Positions 16,479-23,972 of a stretch of 64,000 nucleotides of DNA are shown piece by piece. Source of the stretch: Bradyrhizobium iriomotense (GTDB lineage Bacteria > Pseudomonadota > Alphaproteobacteria > Rhizobiales > Xanthobacteraceae); contig NZ_BSOW01000011.1 in the NCBI RefSeq assembly GCF_030160715.1, positions 62,001-126,000 of the forward strand, read 5' to 3'. Positions within the stretch are counted from its first letter, which is position 1. Each line of letters opens with the position of its first letter. Both the position numbers and the translations under genes were made by a program. Below the pieces are notes generated by a model that did no database searches, was not told the DNA's origin, and saw only the letters and a program-made list of their open reading frames with translations.

Positions 16479-17673
16479 TCTCCGACGTCAGGGTGCGATG
16501 CACCGGGCACTTGTCGGCGATCTCCATCAGCTTCTTGCGCTGCTCGGCGTCGAGGTTGCCGTCCATCGCGATCACGCGGTCGATCTGGTCGAGCATGCCG
16601 TCGCGCGTCTCGCATTCCTCGCAGTCTCTCGCGTGGATTTTGGAATGCTTCAGCGTCACGGTGACGCGATCGAGCGGCAGCGATTTGCGGTCGGCATAGA
16701 GCCGCATGGTCATGGAGGTGCAGGCGCCGAGACCAGCGAGCAGGAAATCATAGGGGCCGGGACCGGCGTCCTCGCCGCCGGCTGCGACCGGCTCGTCGGC
16801 CACCAGCTGGTGCGGTCCGACGGAGATGATCTGGTTGAACTTGCTCTTGCGGGTCTCCTGGACGACGACTTGGCGCGGTCCCTCGGCGGGGGCTGCCGTC
16901 GTCACAGACGTCGCAGTTTCGACATAGCGGCTTACCCAGGCCGCGATCACATCGGCGGCATAGACGGCGTCGAGCGGTTTCGTCAGCAGATGATCAGCGT
17001 GATCAAGGGAAACGAAGCTCTTGGGATGCTTGGCCGAGACGAAGATCTTCGTCGCATTGTCTATGCCGACGGTGTCGTCGACCGGCGAATGCATCACCAG
17101 CAGCGCCTTTTGAAGGGTGGTAATGTCCTTCATCAGCTCATGCTCGACGATGTCGTCGAGGAATTCGCGCCTGATGCGGAAGGGCCGCCCAGCAAGCGAC
17201 ACCTCGACCTCGCCCTGCTTGCGAATGTCGTCGAGATGCTCCCTGAACAGGCCGGTGACGTGCGCAGGGTCTGATGGCGCCGCAATCGTCACCACCGCCT
17301 TGGCCTCCGGAATCTTCCCGGCTGCCGCTAGGATCGCGGCGCCGCCGAGGCTGTGGCCGATCAGGATCGCCGGCGCCTTGCGCGTCGTGCGCAGATGATC
17401 GGCGGCACGCACGAGATCGGCGACGTTGGAGGAGAAGGTGGAGTTGGCGAAATCGCCTTCGCTGGAGCCAAGCCCGGTGAAATCGAAGCGCAGCACGGCA
17501 ATGCCTTTGGCCGCGAGCGCGACCGCGATGCGGCGCGCGGCCAGCACGTCCTTGCCGCAGGTGAAGCAGTGCGCAAACAGCGCGTAGGCCGCGGGCTCAC
17601 CCTCCGGCAACTCAAGCGCGGCCGCCAGCAGATGGCTGCCTTCACCCGTGAATTGGAAGCGTTCCATCGGCAT
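16450..17673 (-). CDS. Bifunctional alpha/beta hydrolase - OsmC family fusion protein
   Basis: A 407-residue fusion. The N-terminal 250 residues form an alpha/beta hydrolase, with a nucleophile elbow GHSLGG near residue 105, an HSPVDDTVG acid segment and a DHADHLL histidine region. The C-terminal 140 residues are an OsmC/Ohr-type domain with the two reactive cysteines in GLGACTSM and KCPVHRTL. OsmC proteins reduce organic peroxides, while the hydrolase substrate is unknown. This domain pairing is known in alphaproteobacteria. It lies next to a sulfur transporter and a sulfite-oxidase-like gene, so a sulfur-stress role is plausible but unproven. Confidence 0.87.
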   Translation of the reverse strand: MPMERFQFTGEGSHLLAAALELPEGEPAAYALFAHCFTCGKDVLAARRIAVALAAKGIAVLRFDFTGLGSSEGDFANSTFSSNVADLVRAADHLRTTRKAPAILIGHSLGGAAILAAAGKIPEAKAVVTIAAPSDPAHVTGLFREHLDDIRKQGEVEVSLAGRPFRIRREFLDDIVEHELMKDITTLQKALLVMHSPVDDTVGIDNATKIFVSAKHPKSFVSLDHADHLLTKPLDAVYAADVIAAWVSRYVETATSVTTAAPAEGPRQVVVQETRKSKFNQIISVGPHQLVADEPVAAGGEDAGPGPYDFLLAGLGACTSMTMRLYADRKSLPLDRVTVTLKHSKIHARDCEECETRDGMLDQIDRVIAMDGNLDAEQRKKLMEIADKCPVHRTLTSEIRIVTKAAE

Positions 17674-17697
17674 GGGCGTCTCCGTTCTGCGTGAGGG

Positions 17698-18363
17698 TCA
17701 ATCGCCGGAATAGCGCTCTTCGGCCCAGGGGTCGCCACGGTTATGATAGCCGCGGACTTCCCAATAGCCGGGCGCATCCTCGGTCAGAAATTCGATCGCC
17801 TGGAGCCATTTGGCGCTCTTCCAGAAATAGAGATGCGGCACGACGAGCCGCACCGGACCACCATGCTGTTCCGTCAGCGGCTGGTCCGACCAGCTATGGG
17901 CGAGCAGGGCGTCCTCAGTGGCGAAATCTTCCAGCGACAGATTGGTGGTGTAGCCGTCATAGGAATGCAGCACGACGAAGCGCGCATCGTCGCGCGGCTG
18001 GCAGGCCGCCAGCAGCTCGCGCGTCGCAAGCCCCTCCCACTGGTTGTCGTAACGCGACCAGGTTGTCACGCAATGGATGTCGGAGGTGAATTGCACCTGC
18101 TTCTGCGCCGTGAACTCCGCAAACGTCCAGAACACCGGGGTCTCGACCGCACCGTAGACGTCGAGCCGCCAGCGCTCACGCGGGATCGACGGCGTCAGCC
18201 CGAGGTCGAGCACTGGCCAGTCGCGCGTCAGATGTTGCCCGGGCGGCAGGCGCTGGTCTTCCGGGCGCGTGATCCTGCCGGTGAGGAAGCGGCCCTCGCG
18301 CGCCCATTTCTCCTTGGTCCGCGTCAGCTTGCTTTCGGGCGGCGGCTCGTTCTCGTCAGCCAT
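17698..18363 (-). CDS. Sulfite oxidase-like molybdopterin oxidoreductase
   Basis: A 221-residue protein of the sulfite-oxidase fold carrying only the molybdopterin domain. The molybdenum-ligating cysteine is C98, in SDIHCVTTWSR, and the later GGPVRLVVPHLYFWKSAKW is family-typical. There is no signal peptide, no haem domain and no dimerisation domain, so it is a small cytoplasmic YuiH-type enzyme whose substrate and electron acceptor are unknown. It lies 24 bp upstream of the OsmC-fusion gene in the same direction and 18 bp after the MFS gene, so these three minus-strand genes probably form one operon. Confidence 0.85.
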   Translation of the reverse strand: MADENEPPPESKLTRTKEKWAREGRFLTGRITRPEDQRLPPGQHLTRDWPVLDLGLTPSIPRERWRLDVYGAVETPVFWTFAEFTAQKQVQFTSDIHCVTTWSRYDNQWEGLATRELLAACQPRDDARFVVLHSYDGYTTNLSLEDFATEDALLAHSWSDQPLTEQHGGPVRLVVPHLYFWKSAKWLQAIEFLTEDAPGYWEVRGYHNRGDPWAEERYSGD

Positions 18364-18381
18364 GATCTGCTCGTGACATGT

Positions 18382-19704
18382 CTACTCGTGACGATGCATC
18401 GCGGAGGCATGCTTGGTGTCGCGCATCGTAGCATAGATGATCAGCGAGAGGCAGATGATGCCGCTGAGATAGTAGTAGAACCAGTCCTCGTGCCCGATGG
18501 TCTTGAAATAAAGCGCGATCGCCGGCGCCGTGCCGCCGAACAGGGACACCGTAATCGCATAGGGTAGTCCGACGCCGAGCGCGCGAACATTGGTCGGGAA
18601 CAGCTCGGCCTTCACCACCGCGTTGATCGAGGTGTAGCCGGCGACGAACAGCCAGGCGCAGCAGATCAGCACGAACGCCATGAAGGGCGATTTCGTCTCC
18701 TTCAGCGTCATAAGCAGCGGGACGGTTGCAAGCGTGCCGGCGACGCCGAAGAAGATCAACAGCGGCTTGCGTCCGATCTTGTCGGAGATCGCGCCGTAGA
18801 TCGGCTGCAGGATGGTCGCGAAGATCAACGTGCCGAAAATCACGAAGGTGGTCTGGTCCTCGGTCAGCCCGACCGAGAGTTTGACGAAGGTCTGCATGTA
18901 GGTGGTGAAGGTGTAGAATGCCGCGGTACCGCCGGCGGTCAGTCCCACCACCAGCAACAGCTCGCGCGGATATTTCAGGAGGTTGGCGATGGAGCCGGTC
19001 GGCTTCACCACCTTCTTGGCTTCCTCGAACGCCTCGGTCTCATGCAGGCCGCGCCGCATCACCGCGGCGAAGATCGCCAGCATCGCACCGATCGCAAACG
19101 GAATGCGCCAGCCCCAGTCCTTCAACTCTTCGGGCGTGAGGAACACCTTTTGCAACAGCAGCAGCACGATGATCGCGGTGAGCTGCCCGCCGATCAGGGT
19201 GACGTACTGAAAGCTCGAATAGAAGCCGCGATGCCTGGGATCGGCGACCTCGCTCAAGTAAGTGGCGCTGGCGCCATATTCGCCGCCGAGACTCAAGCCC
19301 TCGATCACGCGCGCGACCGCCAGGATGGCCGGGGCGGCAAGACCGATCGAGGCATAGGTCGGCGTCACCGCGATGATCAGCGAGCCGAAGCACATGAAGA
19401 CGACGGAGAGCGTCAGCGAGATCCGGCGCCCGAAATGATCGGCGAGATAGCCGAAGAACCAGCCGCCCAGGGGGCGCATCAGGAAGGTCGCCGCGAACAC
19501 GACGGCGACGTTCAGTTGCTGGACGACAGGATCGCTGCCGGGGAAGAACGCCGGCGCGAAATACAACGCGAACGCCGTATAGGCGTAGAAATCATACCAT
19601 TCGACGAGATTGCCGATCGATCCGATGAAGATCGCCTTGATGCGGCGTTCGGCGTCGGCAATGTCGAAGTGTTCGGAGGCCGGCTTGATTGCTTGGTCTG
19701 TCAT
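18382..19704 (-). CDS. MFS transporter, metabolite:H+ symporter type
   Basis: A 440-residue 12-helix major facilitator. It carries the metabolite:H+ symporter (MHS) signatures SIGNLVEWYDFYAYTAFALY near the start, RPLGGWFFGYLADHFGRR after helix 2, and GLSLGGEYGASATYLSEV, as in alpha-ketoglutarate and proline/betaine permeases. It probably imports a carboxylate or zwitterion with protons. The ATG at 19704 is chosen because the upstream in-frame 49 codons read into the promoter side and the P450 end. It is likely the first gene of a minus-strand operon leading to the sulfite-oxidase-like and OsmC genes. Confidence 0.88.
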   Translation of the reverse strand: MTDQAIKPASEHFDIADAERRIKAIFIGSIGNLVEWYDFYAYTAFALYFAPAFFPGSDPVVQQLNVAVVFAATFLMRPLGGWFFGYLADHFGRRISLTLSVVFMCFGSLIIAVTPTYASIGLAAPAILAVARVIEGLSLGGEYGASATYLSEVADPRHRGFYSSFQYVTLIGGQLTAIIVLLLLQKVFLTPEELKDWGWRIPFAIGAMLAIFAAVMRRGLHETEAFEEAKKVVKPTGSIANLLKYPRELLLVVGLTAGGTAAFYTFTTYMQTFVKLSVGLTEDQTTFVIFGTLIFATILQPIYGAISDKIGRKPLLIFFGVAGTLATVPLLMTLKETKSPFMAFVLICCAWLFVAGYTSINAVVKAELFPTNVRALGVGLPYAITVSLFGGTAPAIALYFKTIGHEDWFYYYLSGIICLSLIIYATMRDTKHASAMHRHE

Positions 19705-19736
19705 CACCGGCCTCCCAGAACATTGTTCTCTGGAGG

Positions 19737-20957
19737 CTACATGGCCTTTCCAAGCAGAAATGGCAACTGGCGGGGGCCGCGCACGGTCCCTTGCGACCAG
19801 GTCACGGTGCCCGCCGGGTCGAGCCGGAAGTCCGGGATTCGCTTCAACCACTCTTCAATTGCCACCTGCATCTCCATCCTCGCGAGGTTGGAACCGACGC
19901 AGCGGTGGATGCCGAGGCCGAAGGCGGCATGGCGGTTCTCCCGGCGGTCGAGCACGACCTTGTCGGCATCGGGGAACATCCTGGGGTCGCGGTTGGCGGC
20001 CGGGAAGGACAGCAGCACCATGTTGCCCGGCTTGACCGGGCAGCCGGAGATGGTCGTCTCCTTCACCACCTCACGCGCCATCGTCACCGGCGAATAGGCA
20101 CGCAAAAGCTCCTCGACCGCGATCGGCATCAACTCGGGTTCGGCGATCAGGCGCTCGCGGTCCGCGGGCGTCCTCGCGAGGTGCCAGAGCGAGGAGCCGA
20201 TCGCGCTCCAGGTGGTGTCGATACCGGCGATCAGGAGCAGCCGCAGCGAACCGTAGATGTGGGAGTCCTCGAGCGGCTGCCCGTTCTTGTCACGGGCGTT
20301 GAGGAGGTAGGAGATCAGGTCGTCGCCCGGCTTCGTCTTGCGGGCCTCGACATGGCCGGCGAAATAATTGGTCATCTCCTCGGCCGCCTGCTTCAGCATC
20401 ATCTCGTTCTTGATGCTCAGCTCGAGGATCATGTGGATCCATTTGATGAAGAGGTCGCCGTCGCTCTCGGGGATGCCGAGCATGTGGGCGATCGCGCGTA
20501 CCGGGACGTGCTTGGTGTAGCGAGCGGCGGCATCGACCTTGCCCTCAGTGATGAATTCGTCGATCAGCTCGTTGCAGATGGCGCGGACGCGCGGCTCGAG
20601 CTTCTTCATCGCATCCGGCGTGAACGGCGGCAGCAGCAATTGCTTGGCCGGCTTGTGGTCGGGCGGATCGGAGGTGATCGGCGGTGCCGCGTTCTTGGCG
20701 ACTTCGGGCCGCTCGTCGCGAACGATGATGCGGCGCGAGGAGAAGCTCTCGGTGTCGTTGGCGATCTGCCGCACCGCCTCATAGGTCGTCGGCAGATAGC
20801 AGCCGAGAAAGCGCTCGGTGTGCACGACCGGGCTTGCGGCACGCATCTGGTCCCAGATCGGGAAGGGATCATCCGTCCAGCGCGGATCGGTGTGATCGAA
20901 ATCGTGGAGCCAATCGGTGACGGGCGGATGGGCGGCGGGTTGGCTGACGTCGGACAT
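19737..20957 (-). CDS. Cytochrome P450
   Basis: A 406-residue soluble bacterial P450. The haem-binding segment FGLGIHRCVGSNLAR puts the thiolate ligand at C353. The I-helix oxygen-activating motif AGIDTT is at 244-249, and the K-helix ExxR is E283-R286. No membrane anchor is present. It should hydroxylate an unknown hydrophobic substrate with electrons from the [3Fe-4S] ferredoxin encoded 59 bp upstream on the same strand. No ferredoxin reductase is nearby, so a shared reductase must be used. A divergent TetR gene probably controls the pair. Confidence 0.93.
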   Translation of the reverse strand: MSDVSQPAAHPPVTDWLHDFDHTDPRWTDDPFPIWDQMRAASPVVHTERFLGCYLPTTYEAVRQIANDTESFSSRRIIVRDERPEVAKNAAPPITSDPPDHKPAKQLLLPPFTPDAMKKLEPRVRAICNELIDEFITEGKVDAAARYTKHVPVRAIAHMLGIPESDGDLFIKWIHMILELSIKNEMMLKQAAEEMTNYFAGHVEARKTKPGDDLISYLLNARDKNGQPLEDSHIYGSLRLLLIAGIDTTWSAIGSSLWHLARTPADRERLIAEPELMPIAVEELLRAYSPVTMAREVVKETTISGCPVKPGNMVLLSFPAANRDPRMFPDADKVVLDRRENRHAAFGLGIHRCVGSNLARMEMQVAIEEWLKRIPDFRLDPAGTVTWSQGTVRGPRQLPFLLGKAM

Positions 20958-21016
20958 CTCTGGATCCTTAGGGCTTGTGTTCACGGAAAGAACGCAGGAA
21001 CGGACGCAACAGCGCG

Positions 21017-21226
21017 CTATTCCTCGGTCACTTCGATCGCGATTTCCGGACAGTTGGATTTGGCAAGCCAGGCCTTGTCTTCCAGGCCGGCCGGCACCGT
21101 GCCGTCGCCGACCTCGTGCGCATTGCCATATTCGTCGAGTTCGAACAGTTCCGGCGCCAAGGCCTTGCAGCGGGCGTGGCCCTGGCACTTGTCGGGATCG
21201 ACGTGAACCTTCAGTCGTTCTGCCAT
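21017..21226 (-). CDS. [3Fe-4S]-type ferredoxin, P450 partner
   Basis: A 69-residue acidic ferredoxin with the C-x-x-H-x-x-C ... C-P pattern (C14, H17, C20, C59). Histidine in the place of a fourth cysteine is the mark of the 3Fe-4S ferredoxins that serve bacterial P450s. The adjacent P450 gene, same strand, 59 bp downstream, supports this. The gene is first in the operon, behind a promoter at 21328-21357. Confidence 0.92.
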   Translation of the reverse strand: MAERLKVHVDPDKCQGHARCKALAPELFELDEYGNAHEVGDGTVPAGLEDKAWLAKSNCPEIAIEVTEE

Positions 21227-21327
21227 TTAAGCTCCCTCGGTCGTGCGCATCAGGGCCTCTCGAGGGCCGGGCGCGTTCCTCAATTGATTTTTCTCCGCAG
21301 CGGTTCCTGCGCATTAAGTTATAGTAT

Positions 21328-21357
21328 ATTACATTGCGGACAGGCTTCCCCTGTCAA
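21328..21357 (-). promoter_or_regulatory. Promoter of the ferredoxin-P450 operon with overlapping inverted repeat
   Basis: Read on the minus strand, TTGACA (21357-21352) is followed after 18 nt by TGTAAT (21333-21328), about 100 nt before the ferredoxin start. The inverted repeat GACAGG-N5-CCTGTC at 21339-21355 overlaps the -35 box and is a candidate operator for the divergent TetR regulator. The sequences are directly seen; the regulatory assignment is inferred. Confidence 0.5.
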
Positions 21358-21384
21358 GCGCAAACTTATAGGTTTCCGCTCAAC

Positions 21385-22029
21385 ATGCCGACACAACTCG
21401 CCCGCAAGCCGCAGAACAGCTATCACCATGGCGATCTTCGTGATGCCTTGATCAAGGCCGCCTTGCGTGAGGCCGAGCAGGGCGGGGCGGAGGCCATCAG
21501 CATCAAGGCGCTGGCCAAGGAGCTCGGAGTCTCGCAGCCTGCGCCGTATCGGCATTTCGCCGACCGCGAGGCGCTGCTCGCCGCAGTGACGGCGGAAGCC
21601 TTCCGGCAATTCACCGCTGTGTTGCGCGAGGCGATGGCAAAGCCGTCGAAGCAGTCGAAACTCTCGCGGTTGGCGCAAGCGACGCTGGATTTCGGCCTGC
21701 GCCGCAACGGCATCTACCGACTGATGTTCGCCTCGCGCACCTTCTCCTGCGCGGACGCGGGCAGCGAGCTGCACGTGGCGACGAACGAGACCTTCGCGCT
21801 CGTGATCGAGGCGCTGGAGGCGCCGGCCGTGGGATATTTGCGCGAGCGGCATGCCCTGAAGATCTGGGCCGCGCTGCACGGCGTGGTGATGCTAGCGGAG
21901 CAGGGCATGCTCACCGGCCGGTCGGCGCACACCACGCGCGAGGAGTTGGTCGAGGACTTTGTGGCCGAGACCAAGCTTGCGCTGGAAGTCGCGATCAAAA
22001 ACGCGCGCCGCAGCGGCAAAGCCGAGTAA
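21385..22029 (+). CDS. TetR-family transcriptional regulator
   Basis: A 214-residue TetR-type repressor. The N-terminal DNA-binding domain (about residues 10-60) contains YHHGDLRDALIKAAL and the helix-turn-helix IKALAKELGVSQPAPYRHFADREALLAAV. The C-terminal ligand-binding half is of the WHG class (ALHGVVMLAEQGML). It is transcribed divergently from the ferredoxin-P450 pair and probably represses it until a ligand, perhaps the P450 substrate, binds. The ATG at 21385 places the YHHGDLR motif at the usual distance; an upstream in-frame start would lie in the promoter. Confidence 0.88.
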   Translation: MPTQLARKPQNSYHHGDLRDALIKAALREAEQGGAEAISIKALAKELGVSQPAPYRHFADREALLAAVTAEAFRQFTAVLREAMAKPSKQSKLSRLAQATLDFGLRRNGIYRLMFASRTFSCADAGSELHVATNETFALVIEALEAPAVGYLRERHALKIWAALHGVVMLAEQGMLTGRSAHTTREELVEDFVAETKLALEVAIKNARRSGKAE

Positions 22030-22072
22030 AGCGCGATGAGTTTTGGTTGAATCGCGCGATCCCGAGGATTCA

Positions 22073-22093
22073 CCTCTCCCCGCTGGGGAGAGG
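22073..22093. terminator. Hairpin between convergent TetR and racemase genes
   Basis: A perfect 9-bp stem, CCTCTCCCC/GGGGAGAGG, with a 3-nt loop lies in the 102-nt gap between two converging genes. No T-run follows, so it may be a Rho-assisted terminator or another short repeat element rather than a classical terminator. Confidence 0.45.
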
Positions 22094-22131
22094 GTCCCCA
22101 AGCGACTGATCGCACCTAATCTCATCATGCC

Positions 22132-22782
22132 TTAGCGCGTCGCCGACAACAGCTTCATCAGTTTCAGCACGGCGCTGTCAGGCGTCGTCACCACCGGCTT
22201 GCCGGTGGCATCCGCGACCAGCGGCGCGGTGGCTGCGATGCTGAATTGCGCGAGCGCGATCACGTCGCAGTCGCGCAGGTCTTTCGAGGCTTCCGCAATC
22301 AGGTGGTCGTGCGTTGCACGGTCACCGCGATCGAGCGCTGCGAGCGCGCCTTCGGCGAGCTTGGGCACGATTTTGACGGATGCGGGAAACTCCGGCGGCA
22401 TCGATTGCAGCGTTGGCGGGAAGGTCGAGAGGAGGCCGATGCGTCGACCCATCGTCACCGCCTGCTCGATCATCGCCTCGTTCGGCTTCAGAACCGGCAT
22501 CGGCGCATGCGAGCGCGCAACCGCCTGGATACAGGGCCCGAAGGCCGAGCAGGTGAAAAGGATCGCGTCAGCCCCAGTCGCGACGGCATAATCGCCGAGC
22601 GCGAGGAAACGGTCGGTCATGGCATCGGTGAGCGCACCTTCGCGTGCCAGATCCGCCGACAGGCTGTCGTCGAGCAGGTTCATCAGCCGCGCTTCCGGCC
22701 ACAGGCGCGCGAACGCCGCCTCGATCGGCGCGATCGAATGCTTGAGCGCGTGGATCAGGGTGATGCGAGGGGGAATCGTCAT
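22132..22782 (-). CDS. Aspartate/glutamate/hydantoin racemase-family protein
   Basis: A 216-residue protein of the Asp/Glu racemase superfamily. The first active-site cysteine is C78, in ADAILFTCSAFG. The expected second cysteine, after the DVIALAQ strand, is replaced by the F180-S181 region. It may therefore not be a two-base racemase; decarboxylase- or isomerase-like chemistry is possible. It is the last gene of a minus-strand group with an amino-acid-binding protein, an aminotransferase and an RpiR regulator, which suggests a role in amino-acid or hydantoin metabolism. A family-D repeat precedes it. Confidence 0.75.
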   Translation of the reverse strand: MTIPPRITLIHALKHSIAPIEAAFARLWPEARLMNLLDDSLSADLAREGALTDAMTDRFLALGDYAVATGADAILFTCSAFGPCIQAVARSHAPMPVLKPNEAMIEQAVTMGRRIGLLSTFPPTLQSMPPEFPASVKIVPKLAEGALAALDRGDRATHDHLIAEASKDLRDCDVIALAQFSIAATAPLVADATGKPVVTTPDSAVLKLMKLLSATR

Positions 22783-22808
22783 CGAATATGGCTGCCTGGA
22801 GAAGGTCT

Positions 22809-22925
22809 CGTGCCCCGGACGCAGCGCAATGCGCAGTATTGCGCTGCTGAGCCGGGGCCCATTTGTGGCGGCTGGGTCCCGGCTCTGCGCAGCAGCGTTA
22901 CACGCTGCTGCGCGTCCGGGACACG
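22809..22925. repeat. Palindromic repeat, family D (copy 1)
   Basis: CGTGCCCCGGACGCAGCGCA at the left pairs with GCTGCGCGTCCGGGACACG at the right, and an inner GCTGAGCCGGGGCCC / GGGTCCCGGCTCTGCG pair adds a second stem. Related copies are at 28604-28659 and 50705-50844. It sits between the racemase-family gene and the binding-protein gene of the same strand. Confidence 0.87.
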
Positions 22926-22946
22926 GGTCATTAGTACCGCAACCGA

Positions 22947-23960
22947 TTACTTGAACGGAATGGCGTACATCAAGCCGCCCTTGCCCCAGAGGCCGTTGAG
23001 GCCGCGCTCGAGCTTCAGCGGGCTGCCTTTGCCGACGTTGCGCTCGTAGATCTCGCCGTAATTGCCGGTCGCCTTGATCGCCGTGACCAGCCACTTGTTG
23101 TCGAGCCCAAGCCGCGAGCCGAGATCGCCGGAGGCGCCGAGCAGCCGCTGCACCGCTGGTGTCTGCGACTTCGCCATCTCCTCGACATTGGCCTGCGTCA
23201 CGCCGAGCTCTTCGGCTTCGATCAGCCCGTAATGCAGCCAGGTGATGATGTCGCTCCAGACTTCGTCGCCGTTGCGGGTGAAGGGTCCGAGCGGCTCCTT
23301 GCTGATGGTCTGCGGCAGCACGACGTAATCGGCCGGGTTCGGTGAGGCCGTGGTCACTGCGCCGGCGAGCGCCGAAGCATCCTGAGTCATGGCATCGCAG
23401 CGGCCGCCGAAGAAGGTCTGGTACATGGTGTCGACGCGGTCGAACACCAGCGGCTTCCAGTCGATGCCGTTGGCGCGGCCGTAATCTCCAAGCGTGACCT
23501 CGTGCGTGGTGCCCTGCGCGACGCAGACGGTGGCGCCCTTGAGGTCCTTGAGCTCCTTCACGCCGAGGTCCTTCTTCACGACGAAGCCCTGGCCGTCGTA
23601 GAAGTTGATCGGTCCCTGCCGCAAGCCCAGCGTGACGCCGCGCAAATAGGTCTGCGTCGAGTTGCGGTAGAGCACGTCGATCTCGCCCGACTGCAGCGCG
23701 GTGAAACGGTTTTGGGCGGTCAGCGCGACGTAGCGCACCTTGTTGGGATCCCCGAGCACGCCGGCGGCGAGCGCGCGGCAATAGTCGACGTCGAGGCCCT
23801 TGTAATTGCCTTGCGAGTCCGGCGCGGAGAATCCGGCAAACCCGGCGCTGACGCCGCACACCAGCGTGCCGCGGCTCTTCACCGTGTCCAGCGTCGCAGC
23901 CGATGCCACGCTGCTCGAAGCCGCGAGCAAGCCTGCCGCGATAATCACGTTCCTCATCAT
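22947..23960 (-). CDS. aapJ: Amino-acid ABC transporter substrate-binding protein (AapJ-type)
   Basis: A 337-residue periplasmic binding protein. It has a Sec signal peptide (MMRNVIIAAGLLAASSSVASA, cleavage about residue 21-22) followed by the AapJ/BztA-type start TLDTVKSRGTLVCGVSAGFAGFS and the signature VDYCRALAAGVLG. The family captures a broad range of L-amino acids for an ABC importer. Its permeases are encoded 2.3 kb away on the opposite strand (26306-28602). It is 12 bp downstream of the aminotransferase gene and likely cotranscribed with it. Substrate specificity is not predictable; the neighbours suggest an unusual or omega-amino acid. Confidence 0.9.
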   Translation of the reverse strand: MMRNVIIAAGLLAASSSVASAATLDTVKSRGTLVCGVSAGFAGFSAPDSQGNYKGLDVDYCRALAAGVLGDPNKVRYVALTAQNRFTALQSGEIDVLYRNSTQTYLRGVTLGLRQGPINFYDGQGFVVKKDLGVKELKDLKGATVCVAQGTTHEVTLGDYGRANGIDWKPLVFDRVDTMYQTFFGGRCDAMTQDASALAGAVTTASPNPADYVVLPQTISKEPLGPFTRNGDEVWSDIITWLHYGLIEAEELGVTQANVEEMAKSQTPAVQRLLGASGDLGSRLGLDNKWLVTAIKATGNYGEIYERNVGKGSPLKLERGLNGLWGKGGLMYAIPFK

Positions 23961-23972
23961 GCTACTCTCCCC

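Noticed and set aside
19689..21206. A plus-strand open frame of 505 codons opposite the P450 gene
   Set aside because: It has no domain and runs antisense to a P450 with all its signature motifs. It is a frame shadow in GC-rich DNA.
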